From contig VZRZ01003920.1 of the NCBI GenBank assembly GCA_013398175.1, positions 337,755-401,754 of the forward strand: 64,000 bases of DNA. The letters are read 5' to 3'. How positions within the stretch are numbered: the stretch's first letter is position 1; each line of letters starts with the position of its first letter. Position numbers and translations under genes: made by a program. Below, piece by piece: positions 13,618 through 24,600 of the stretch. The DNA comes from Climacteris rufus (Eukaryota > Chordata > Aves > Passeriformes > Climacteridae). Under the pieces are notes generated by a model. That model was not told where the DNA came from. It did no database searches and saw only the letters and a program-made list of their open reading frames with translations.

Positions 13618-16247
13618 CTCTCTTTTCTAGGTTAGCTTTGCCTGGGCTCTTCATCCTGGCATAGCTGTGTGGGCAGCCCCAGCCAGGTAGAACTGCGCCA
13701 AGACCAAGGTGAGATGCTGAATATTGTCTGTTGGATGCTGATGCTGAATATTTGTTTTATAATCATGTCCTGGTCTGAGATTTTCTGGCTTTTTGGCTTT
13801 TCTGTGACACCCACCGGGTGCCATACCTCAAACATCACCTTGTGCCACTGAACAGGGAGGGACAGCCAGGCTCTAAAGGGACAGGGCAGTGCTGGCACCA
13901 GTTTGTCTGTGCCAGTAGAGAGCCCTTTGCTTTGTCAGCCCTTTGCTGACAAAGATGAGGCTCTGAACATGGGTTATTTGTAGGAGCTCCTGGCCGTGTG
14001 TTCAGGAGAGAAAGAAAAAGGTTTTTTTCCACCTCACCCTTAGATTCACAGCACGGCAATGCCGTAGCACCAGTCCATGGTTTGGTTTGCTGTTCGTGTT
14101 TGAGTGCCAAAGGGAAGCTGTTATCACCAAGAGAGCACTTCTCCAGCAGCAAGTGGTAGAATTATACATGAATTTCAACCTGACGAGAGCAGCCTGAGTA
14201 AAACAAGGTGCTATTCCGTCAAGGCACTGATTTACAATGCATCAGCCCTGACCCTGCTGACACTTCCCATGGAGGGAAGCGATTGCCTGCTCCAAGTCCT
14301 CTGCTGGAGCATGGCACGAGGAATCTGAGCTGTAGTGTTCTGACCACAATATTTTTGGACTTGTTCCCAAACAATTGCCATATTAAAAGATATTTAATGC
14401 ATTACGGATGCAGATTTAAAGGCACAGTTACTGAAAGGCACCAGGGTTGTCTCCTTTCATCATTTGAATAACACCAGTCTGAAAATGCGGTGTTTTGGCT
14501 GTGGGAGAGGAAGGATTTTGCTTTATCATGCTCACATTTGGATATCATGGTGTTCTTGCCTACCCACTCTGGTGTGGGCTGCACTCGTCCACACAGGAGG
14601 TTTATCCCATGGAACTGGAATGCCTTGCTGCCCCTGGGTGCTGCCCACACATCTCACCCGGGCTGCAGTGCCTGGGCTGCCCCTGGACCCATCACTGTGC
14701 CACTCTGCCCAAGGCCAGCAGCCACTGTGAGAGAATCACCCTCAGCACTCCCACCAGTGTGTGGAAAACTGCCTCAGACACATGGGCTCTCCTGAGGCTC
14801 AGGGCCTGAGCTGCCTCTTTCTGAAGCAGGTCCTTGAGTGTTTGGACCATTGTCCCTGTGTACAAGGACTAGCATTTCCGCAGATTTACTCATCACGCTT
14901 TTCCATTCCTTTTGCAGTGGGGGGTTTTCCTGCCCAGCATGGGGGGAGCATGGAGAAGACACGTGAAGTGGTGCTGTGGCCCTGCTGAGCTCCACGGGTG
15001 CTGGGAGCAGCCACAGGATGGTCAGGTTGTGAGCATAACACTTCCCTGCAGCAATAAATCCAGGGTCTGCATTCGGAATTGATGCACTTTTCTATCTTAA
15101 AAATCCTAATCGGTTTTTATCAGTGGCATCACACTTCTCAGTGTGAGAGCTCTCTGCTATCAGCTGGAGGGGTGCTACAGTGCCGTAAAAGATACCAGAA
15201 CATGTTCAAAGGTGTGTTTGGCTGCTCCTCTCCCCCTTGCAAGCTCCATTCCCAGTGCGTTGTTGCCTGCGGTTGTTGTCTGCAGGCACTGACACACAGC
15301 CAGATACAGATCAGGCAAAGATCTGCTCCCTTCCGAACATTCCCAGCTCTCAGCCAAGCTCTGTGAAGGCAGCTCCCAGGCGCAGGGGCAGGCGCTGGCT
15401 GTGACCCGCAGCAGCCATCCCTGTGCTCGCTGTAACTCTCCAAAGCTTCTCTCCTCACAAGGGTTTCTCCTTGTGCCCTGGGTGGTGATTAAAGTGTGAT
15501 CAATCAGTGTCAAATAAAAGTCATTGGAATATGGCTGCGAGGCTGATTGCCTGTAACCAGCATAATTAGACAGCAAGGATTTGCTTTCTTTTCTGTTTCT
15601 GCAAAAGGGCTAAAAGCCTCCCAAATTGGAGCTCCTGTGTCTGCAGTGAGGTGAATTCACATGTGACCTATTGTTCAAATAAGAATTCTCCTCAAATCCA
15701 ACCCAAGACCTCTCCAAAGAACAGCAGAGAACTATAATCCCTGAAATTTATTGCCATTTTGAATGTGTGTGGTCGGGCTGATTGCAGGGATAACAGGCAG
15801 GAGAGCAGGTTTGTGTTTTGTCAACCCTGGTGTGGTGCTGGCACTGCTGCCCCAGCCTGGATATCCCCAGTGTCCCATATCAAAGCAATCTTCTTTGCAT
15901 CTCCAGTAACTCTGTACTGATTTCCTCAGGCTGACAAAAGTCTGCTGTTTCCATATTCCCTGTCACTGCTGATCTGTCCCTTCTCACTCTCCAAATGCTC
16001 TTTCCATTTCTATTGGCATTAATGAAGTGCTGCTGTCCCCTAGTGCCGCCGCCCCCTCACCCACCCGGTGCTGCCTCATGTTCCAGCCAGCTTCACCAGT
16101 TCCTCAGGCCTCAACATCTCCCCAGAAAAGTCCTTGGCATCAACAAAAGGTCCCTGGCATTACCCACCAAGGGGCCCTGCCTGTGCTGAGCATCACCAGG
16201 CTGCCACAGCCCATGCACTGAGATACTTTCCTAAGCATTGGATAATT

Positions 16248-16265
16248 AAAAAAAAAAAAAAAAAA
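16248..16265 (+). repeat. A(18) homopolymer
   Basis: Eighteen A residues. No retroposed sequence is recognisable upstream, so I do not call it a retrocopy tail. Confidence 0.9.
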
Positions 16266-16960
16266 GCAGCAAATGGAAGTAATTCCCACTTAGGAGGAAG
16301 GACCTGCTGGAATTCCTGCTGGGAAGCAGGATTCAACAGCTGTGCATTAGCATAATGTGGAAATGGCGTGGAGAGTGGAGCTGAGTGGAGCTGCCCCCCT
16401 CTGCCTCAGGTTTCCCAGCAAGAGGGAAAGGCAGGATAGAGCCCAGGAATGGGGGGGAAGGGGAGGGGAGTGGCTGGGAACCCCTGAAGCAAACACCAGC
16501 CTGTCTCTCAGGACTCTCCAGCTCACCATTTGCTGGGAGAGGTTTCCTCCAGAAAGGTGAGCTGGGATGTGGGAGCCCTGCCCAGAGCAGCTGGCCCCGA
16601 ACCCCTGCCATCCCCTGCCAGCTGCTGACATTTCTCCTCAGGCTCTAGCATTTATTTTAATCCACCTTGGGTTTGCACTTCCCTCTCAGGATTAACAGGC
16701 AAAGTGGTGAGGTGTTGATATGGAAAGGTGAATTCACCCAAAGCCAGAGCCCCTGTGTCAGCCACATCCCATGGGGCAAGAGGGAAACTGAGGCAGCCTC
16801 AGCATTCCACGGGAGGGATGTGAAGCCCAAAACCGCTGTGGGGCAGCTTTCCATGCCCTCTGAGTGCAGGTGGAAGTCGCCATTCCTGGCACTGATTTAC
16901 CGTGAGATGGCATCCCTGGCCTTAGGGCAGCCACGTCCCTTCTCTCCTTCACTGCCTGGC

Positions 16961-17140
16961 ACTGCATGGGAGACAGACAGATGGACAGACAGACAGACCA
17001 CTCTGTATCGCTCTCAGAGCACCACATGGGAGATGGACAGATGGACAGACAGACCATCCTGCATCGCGCTCCAGGCAGCACCTGGGTGACAGATGGAGGG
17101 ACAGACCCCTATGTGTCTGGGCAGCCGGATGGACAGACAG
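16961..17140 (+). repeat. Minisatellite, ~57-60 bp unit, about 3 copies
   Basis: Diverged tandem copies begin near 16963, 17022 and 17079, each with a CATGGGAGATGGACAGATGG-type core, runs of GGACAGACAGACC and a GCATCGCGCTCCAG-type spacer. A partial fourth copy starts at about 17126. Confidence 0.88.
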
Positions 17141-17984
17141 CCACTCACAGTCCAGCATCCTCCTGGCTGCACATCGTTTGCCCACAAGCTCCATCTTGTG
17201 GAAGATGCTCCCTCGAGGAGTTGAAGTGGGAAGCCACCCCTTGGTGTGGGAGCCTGCGTGCGTGGGTCCACTTGGCACTGCCAGCGTGGGAGTCCTCATG
17301 GGGTGGCCGTGCTGGCACTTCTGGTACCCCAATTACCCTGCTCTGCCTCCATGGGCTTAATACTATGTTCCACCCCTGTACAGCTAATGAGAGAAGCAAA
17401 TGTGGTGGAATTTATTTCAACAGATGGAGGACAATTTTCTTCTCATCATTTATCCGACACACCGCGCCGTACCAGCTTGCAGAGCCTCAGGCTGTGACGT
17501 GGAGCCACCAGGGCTCTGCTGGCAGTGACACCAGCAGCTCCCACCACCCCGGCAGAGCAGCCTTTCCCCGTGGTACCTCTCAGCTGTGGGATAAAACCAG
17601 GTGGTTTTCAGGCTGCTGGATGTGCTGCCTTCATCAGGTTTATTTACCATATAATGTGACACAGTGATTTCACTGTATGTAATTTAATGACACATTAGGA
17701 AGGAGTTAATCATGGAAAGCAGTGCTCGTGCTGAGTGTTTAGCCACAGTCTGGCAAGAGGAGCCCTACTCCCAGCCCTCATTCCCTGACCTGAGGTGATG
17801 CAGACTCTCAGGAGCAGCAGGTGGAAGCTCTGTCAGCACCGTCATCGCCAACTTTCTGTCCCCAAGTGGCCCTTGGCAATCCTGCTGTGTCCCCAGCCTG
17901 GGGACTCGGCTGGAGGGACACGGTTGGAGAATGATGTTTGTAGGAAAACAAAATACGCAAAACTCTCAAGAGCACATCCAATTT

Positions 17985-18320
17985 CCACTCATTAAGCCAT
18001 AATTTCCATCATTTTAATTACATAAAAGGCAGATAAATGGAGAGTGTGCTCCTGCTTGTGCCTTTTCTCTTAATTATTGGTCCTTTGCACGGGCCAGTTT
18101 GCAATGAATCAGCCTTCAAGCAGCGTTCACTCGGAACATGCTCGGCTTTATTTGAATTATCTTGTTGGACGATCATTCCCCAGAACATAATAAAACAAAC
18201 ATTAATTACTACTTCAGCGGGTGTAATCTTCTTGAAAGCACTCGACGCTACTCGAATGCCACTGTAGCCTCACGCTCCGCACTTCGAGGCGCGCGGGTAA
18301 ACGAACTCCTCCTGCAGGTC
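17985..18320. promoter_or_regulatory. Candidate regulatory island with adjoining CpG patch
   Basis: AT-rich half (CATTTTAATTACATAAAAGG, CTCTTAATTATTGGTCC, AACATTAATTACTACTT) passes directly into a CpG-dense stretch (18240-18300, with GAGGCGCGCGGGTAAACGAA). That combination is unusual in this desert. Enhancer role inferred. Confidence 0.38.
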
Positions 18321-19385
18321 TGAGATTCCTCAGCAGCGCCCAAACTGCGGCTTCGGGAGAGGATGGTTGGGAAAACTGCAGGTGTGCAAAGGAAAAAGCT
18401 GAGCCCACTCTCCAGAGAGCGTAGAAGATCGCGGTGGGATGCAGCAGGTCAGACCATGCCACATCGGACCATGCCACGTTTTGTAGCACTTGGCACATTC
18501 ATGGACGTGCAAATGGCAACTGGCAACCTCCCCTCCATTCTGACAGCACTGCCACTGGAACACCCTGGATGTCGTGGGATGGGTGCTGCCCTGTAGGGTG
18601 CTAATTCACTTGCTAGCAGGATTGGCATTGCTGCTGGTGTTTGGGCTTGTCCACAGGCAAGAAGAGATTTAGTGAGATGCAACCCAGCCATGTTTTTGCT
18701 GGGAAAGGGAAGGGGCACGCCAGTAGCTAGGCAGCAGTATGATATTCTTCCAGACAGTGGAAGTTCAACACCTTTAGACATTCCTCATACTTATATCATG
18801 CATGAAAATCTCTGGCAAGGTCTTTTCCTGGCAGTTCTTCCTCCTGCTCCTCCACCTACACAAACCTGGCCCTTGGGTTTGCTCCTGGAGTTACCCAAAG
18901 CTTTAGAGATGAGGTTTTCCTTGCCCGTGGCCCCACTGCCTCCACGGTGCATTTCCAAGAGCATCCCTGCCTTTCACTAGGTGCAAAGCTGCTGTTGGGG
19001 AGAAGGCAGCTGCAGCCTGAATCTTAAAAACAAAAATCAACGGAGGAAAAGGGGGGCCCTTTCCAAGCACAGGCCCATATGCACACAGCCACTGTAGCAT
19101 CCGGCAGTCCTGGCTCCGGAGTGTCCCTGCTCAAATCCAGGCACATGCCAAAAAGAAAACAGCTTTCAGTATCTTGAATATTCACTACTGGCACTTTTAA
19201 AAACTGATTTTGCATTTGTGAAAGAGAAAGGAATTGAAATGTACTTTTAATAAGAATATCGTTTCATGTCATTTCGTTACCATCCCACCCACCCTTGAAG
19301 GGCTGTTTCCCCAAGCAGGATGACCATATCCAGGGTGAAGGGCACAGAGAGCCAGGGAGAGCTCTGGTGCAGCCCTTGCATTCTG

Positions 19386-19446
19386 GGGAGGAGAAGGAAG
19401 TAGAGGAGGAGGAGGAGGAGGAGAAGGAGGAGGTAGTGGAGGAGAT
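19386..19446 (+). repeat. GAG/AGG purine-rich imperfect trinucleotide repeat
   Basis: About 60 bp of GGA/GAG/GAA units with a few T interruptions. A similar shorter tract occurs at 21082-21112. Confidence 0.9.
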
Positions 19447-21081
19447 GCTCTGAGGATAGAGCCATATGTTGCCAAGTTAATAAAAGACCTTGAAAAGCAT
19501 AAATCCTCGGCATCCTGGCTGCTGGCCCAGGTGCATAATTTCCTTGCCATTGGGGGGGAGAAGGCAGCATCTGTGCAACTCCAGCATCGAACACTAATGA
19601 AAAAGCCCAGGATGAAACACTCAGTCCCTGGGGACAGCGAGGAAACCCGGCTCTCTTCAGCAGAGCTGGTGTTTGTGTTGGAGGAGAGCCTGGCAGGTTG
19701 AAGTGAGGCTTCTCCCCTCTCTCCATACCAAGAAGAGACAATCCACCCTGAATCCACTTTCCCTGAGCACCTGGGGTGCAGGGAGGTACAGCGTGGTGGG
19801 GGCATCACCAAGGTGTGCCTGGGAACAGGGACAAGGACCTCACCTTGGCACAGATGGAAAGGACAGCTCCTACAAAGAAGGAAAAGCCTGTGTTCCCACT
19901 GCACAGAGCTGAGCTGCAAACCCCACTGCTTGGAAAGGGAATATTGGAATGTGTTCAGTGAGAGAAGTGCGCAGGGGATGCAGCAGTGAGGGGTGCAGGA
20001 CCCCCCAGCTCTGTCTCTGCTTGGTCCAGTGCACTGGAGGAGGCCCCAGGATCTGCCAGCTGTGGGACATACTCGAAGAAACTGGTTTTTTTATGTAAAG
20101 CAAATTCTTGACCCACACGAGGCTCAGGAAGAGCAGGGAAGTGATTGTGTGTGTGACTCAACACAATACAAAGCAATTTCCCTCCATATTTGCCTACCTG
20201 AACATCCAGATGTACACAAATTAATGAGCATTATGATGAGCCTCATTAAAAGAACTGTTCTTCTGGGGGAAGCATCTTGCCTAGTACCAGCACTGTGTTC
20301 TGTTTGCTCAGCTATTAGCTGATGGCAAACTGTGAATTTCTTGGTTTCATTCTGATGTTTTGGTGCAGCCTGTCCCTCGCCAGAGCAGGAGGTGACAGCA
20401 CTGGGTGCCACGAACAGTGGTGATGGCAGAGCTGGCTCCAGCTCCCGGCCACTCCCTGGCGGCTGCAGCTCCCTTTTGCCCAAAAACAGCCCTACACATC
20501 TGGTGCTGGGTGAATTAATTTAGTTTTCCACAGTGCCAGCAAAGATGCCAGGCTTTTCAGGGAAATAAAACCCACAATGGTACTGTTTTGCCTTCTGTGA
20601 ACTGATCCAGGACAAGCGTTCATCCTTGCCTTAAGTAGGGAACCGGTGCTGCATCTCAAAGCCTCATTTTGCCTTTTGCCATTAAATTATATTAAAAGGG
20701 CTTTCAGGTTATCCCTTAAGTAGGTGCTTTTCATTCCAGCCGCATTCCCTCCCTTCTGGCCAGGCTGCTCTCCCAGAGCAGGAGCTTCCCTTGCCCATGC
20801 AGAAACACTTCAGCTGTTTCTTTGACGCAGATTCCAGGCACATTCAGCATGGTATTGCAACAACCGCATTCCTGGGGGCACCCCTTGCTGACCCTGGGAT
20901 CCATCCTGCCTCCTGGCCACCCCTCTGTCCTCTGGGAACATGTAGTGCTGGAGAGAGGAGCTGGATGCTGGCGTGGCTGCGGTCTTGCTCGCCTGCTGCG
21001 GCTGAGGTCCGTGTTTTCTGCATGTGCTGAGGGAGCAGTGAGACAGGGACCAGTGCTGATGAAATCTGCAGTTGTGCTGGT

Positions 21082-21112
21082 GAGGAGGAGGAGGAGAAGG
21101 AGGAGAAGGAAA
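21082..21112 (+). repeat. Short GAG/GAA purine repeat
   Basis: About 31 bp of GAGGAGGAGGAGGAGAAGG-type sequence. Confidence 0.85.
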
Positions 21113-21454
21113 TCTCACTACAGACCCTGCAGTGAAGAAACCATGGAGCCAGCCTCACCTCCCCTCAATGCCGAGAATACCACAGACTAACTGGAAGTGA
21201 TGCTTGGCCCAGGCCCCTTTTGAAATTTTAAGCAGGTTTTTCTTTTTCAGTGGATAAAAAACCCTCCGTTTTCAAGAAGAGCATCAAGCCCTTAATGGGG
21301 ATTTTAATTCCTAAATGGCAGCGGGTGCAGCAGAGCTGGCTCCCCAGGCTGGGTTTTGGAGAGCAGATACCCCTGGGCCAGGGAGTGCAGCCGCGGCCGC
21401 ATGGCAATGAGGAGTCTGGCAGCCCCCAGAGCCAGCACTGATCCTCTCTTGCAT

Positions 21455-21665
21455 CTAAACGCAGACATGAGTGGGGCTTATTAATTTGAGTCCACCTCTG
21501 AATGCACTTAACGATTCAAGTCCAATTAGTTTTCAGAGTGCCCAGGTAGGAAGCAATCATTAAAAACATGTAAATTAAGTTACTGGGGAGCTTAATAGAT
21601 TAGTCATTGACTTTCTAGCTTATGTTGGCTCGTAACCTTCAGCTTAAATTCATCACCAGCAATTT
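21455..21665. promoter_or_regulatory. Candidate regulatory island
   Basis: TTATTAATTTGAG, AGTCCAATTAGTTTTCAG, ATGTAAATTAAGTTAC and AGCTTAATAGATTAGTC give a dense run of ATTA cores over 200 bp with no repeat. Inferred. Confidence 0.33.
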
Positions 21666-24600
21666 CTCTGAACTGGCTACACAAGGTTAGAGCCGGGGGA
21701 TGCAGCATCACTGAAAGGAGAGGTGGCTGTGCTGTGGCATCTCCCTTGGGAAAAGCAGCCCACACCAGAGACCCCCTGTCTTTCCAAAAATGAAGACCTC
21801 AGCTGCTGCAAGTGCTTCATTTGCAGGCAATGTGCCTGAGCTGGGGAGCTGCCTTCTGGTGGGGGATGGCCCCTGGGCATGACGCCACCTCGGGGGAGTC
21901 CCACTCCCCTCCTGCCCCACTCTGCCTGTATCCAGAGTCATTTTGCTGTGTAGGAATGAGCATTTGATTAACTCCCAGACTGATGTGTAACTGGGAGGGG
22001 TGCCTCAGGGATGAGCTGCTGGAAGGGCAGGTCCCCGCTCAGCTGTCCCACTGCCATCTCTCCTGCCAGGCTCTTTTCTGTCTGAGCAGCCCCATCCCCT
22101 AGAAACCAAATTTCAGCTGCAACTGGAATTAATAAGAGTTAATCTGAGATTATAAATGGATCCTAACTAATGCCCTAATAGATTAGGAGGAGCCTAATGG
22201 AAAGACAGAGTCTCCTGGGACAGCACAAACCTCTTGATCACTGGCAGGAGGCACCTGCAGAGCCCCTCACTGCCCTGGGGCACTCCCAACCCTAGACCCA
22301 CTCTCCATCCCAAGAAGCAGCTTTATTACAGAGGGGAAAAAGAAGGAAAGATATCAAAAAAATATCTCAGTCTGGGAGCATTTGGAAAAGCTATTTCTAA
22401 AATTGCAATTACCAGGAAGGAGAACAAATTACCACTTCAGGGACTGTCGCACATGGAGAATCAGAGCTTTGGGAAATAATCAGGAGAATATATTCACAGA
22501 AGTGCATTATTTATATTGAAACATTTTGAAGTAAAGGTCACAAGGAGAAGCTGAAGATTAGTAAATAGGAGAGCATGAGGATGGCTTTGGTGTTGTAATG
22601 ATTATGGTCCATTTTCATTATAGCTGCATTAGTCACCGAGAGGCATAAATCACCACGGAGCAGCAGCGGGTGTGGCTCTTGAGGAGTTAAGGAGTGATGA
22701 ATCCTCCTGCACCCCCCAGCTCCAGACCAGGCCGTTGGCCCATCCTCAGCTGTCCCCTCAGCAGAGCCAGCCAGCACTCTCCTCCTCAAGCCCTTCCAGC
22801 AGTGGGTTCCCCATTCCCTCAGCCCCTGGACTCAGCTCCTGGGACCTCAGTGGTCCCACAGCTCCCACACTCACAGTGACACTCAGAGACTCCGTGTGCA
22901 TCACCTTCCAGCTGCTCAGCTCCCCAGGTGCCAGGTCTTGGTGGCTGCTAATGACACCAATCCACACAGAGGAATCTCAAGCGCAGAGTTTTTCTCCCCA
23001 AACCCAGCAGCGCGTGTGCAATGCAGCAGCTCTGCTAATCTCCCATGCCTTCAGAGATGACTCCTTGTAAGGCAGTGGCCTCTTTTCCTCCCCTTTTATT
23101 ATCGTAGATCATTTTTAATACTGCACCGACCTGTCAAGCTTCCCCTGGCTCCATGTCAGCTATTACAAAGGACTTAGAACAGACACACAGAGGGAGGTCT
23201 GGCTGGGTGGCAGGCAAGGCAGGAGATAACGGTGCTGGGATGTCTCTCGAGGCCCCGGGATGCTGAGCAGCCCAGGCAAGAGCTGGGGCTCGCAGTCACT
23301 GCCCCTCACACATCCTCCATGGGATGAGGGAGCAGCCAAACTGGACCACGAGGCCCACCTTGCCATGCTTGTCTTTGCTGACAGCCCCTGGCTCCTGCCC
23401 CCTCCCTCCTCAGCAGCCCTGAGAAAATATTTGCAGCTTATAAAAGCAGGGAAAATGGGATTGATTTACTGTAGCGACATCTCAAAGCATGAAGTGGCAC
23501 TTTTACACTCACATCACCCATTAGACATCTGAAGGCATCAGCACAGCCCATTTCATTTTTAAAGACATACAAAATGCTCGGAGGAAGCCATTTGACATCC
23601 CCATTCTGGGAGCTGTGATAGCATGCTGGGAATAATGCAGATGCATCAGAAGTCTCACATCTCATCGTTCCGGTCCCCGTTGTGTCAATACGCTGCTAAA
23701 GAGCTGGCGGGTGTCGTTCCGTAATTTTCCTGTGTGTCACAGCTGCTGAAGGAGCTGCCCATGGACTGTGCCCCTAAATCAAAGTGGCAGCCACAGCCAC
23801 GTCTGGTGGATGCTCTGGTGGTGTGCTGGGAGCAGCTTGCAGAGGCAGCAACAGCATCCCATGGGAGGTGCTGGAGCACCTTATGGGAGATGCAGCGGCT
23901 CCCTCCATCCCATTATTCCCAGGGGCAGTGTATGGGAGCAATCCTTCTTGCCCAAGAGAAGCAAATGGCACTTTGGGCAAGAAGCTTCCCTGAAGACGGG
24001 CTGTACTGGCCTCCAAAATCGCTGCCTTGCACTATGCATCCCGTCTGCACCCAGGAGTGGGGAAGCACAGGGTACCTCAAGACTCACCCTCCCACTCCAC
24101 ATCTTTTTTCCACAGGAAACTCCGTGTTGGAAGCATTCATATCTTCTAATGGGATTAATCCCTCCCTGATGCCAGGGGAAGGAGCGTGACCATGTCCCTG
24201 CACTGCAATCGCTGCGCACCGATAGTGCCAGCCCTGATTTATTAGCCCAGAGATTTCACTGCCTGGCCACTGACAAATGGTCCCAATTTTACCCGCCCCT
24301 GTCCTTCCAATCAATAGCTTTTAATCAAATCCAATTACACCGTATTAAATTAAGTGTCCAAAATAACCCCAAAGTGCTGAGGGTGCTGGTGCCGGCACAA
24401 GCCGGTGGTGGGAGCTGTGGGAATTAATCACCTCTGTACTGCCAGCACAAGGAGCCCAGGGCTCAGCAGGGCAGAAAGGGAGGCTGGACATACCAGAACT
24501 GTCTCAGGATACTTCTAATCATGGATTAGAATCATGGAAGCTCCTGGATTGCTCCCACACTTCCACTGAATTTGTGCCGTTTCCTTACGGCTCCTTGGGG

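Larger units (their letters stand above)
12671..17984. other. Intergenic sequence with minisatellite and homopolymers, no gene recognised
   Basis: Contains the T(14), A(18) and minisatellite tracts listed separately. There is an AT-rich patch at 14340-14420 (ATATTAAAAGATATTTAATG) and a perfect 7+7 inverted repeat, ACAGTGA TT TCACTGT, at 17661-17676. ORFs are short and unconvincing. Confidence 0.65.
18321..21454. other. Intergenic sequence, no gene recognised
   Basis: Holds two purine trinucleotide tracts and a TAAT-rich stretch near 20215-20255. ORFs near 19269-19919 and 20822-21190 owe their length to the GAG repeats. Confidence 0.65.

Noticed and set aside
16248..16265. A(18) run considered as a retropseudogene tail
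   Set aside because: No recognisable processed transcript upstream and no target-site duplication seen.
19269..19919. 216-codon minus-strand ORF with leucine/proline runs
   Set aside because: The runs are translation of the GAG/CTC repeat; no domain.
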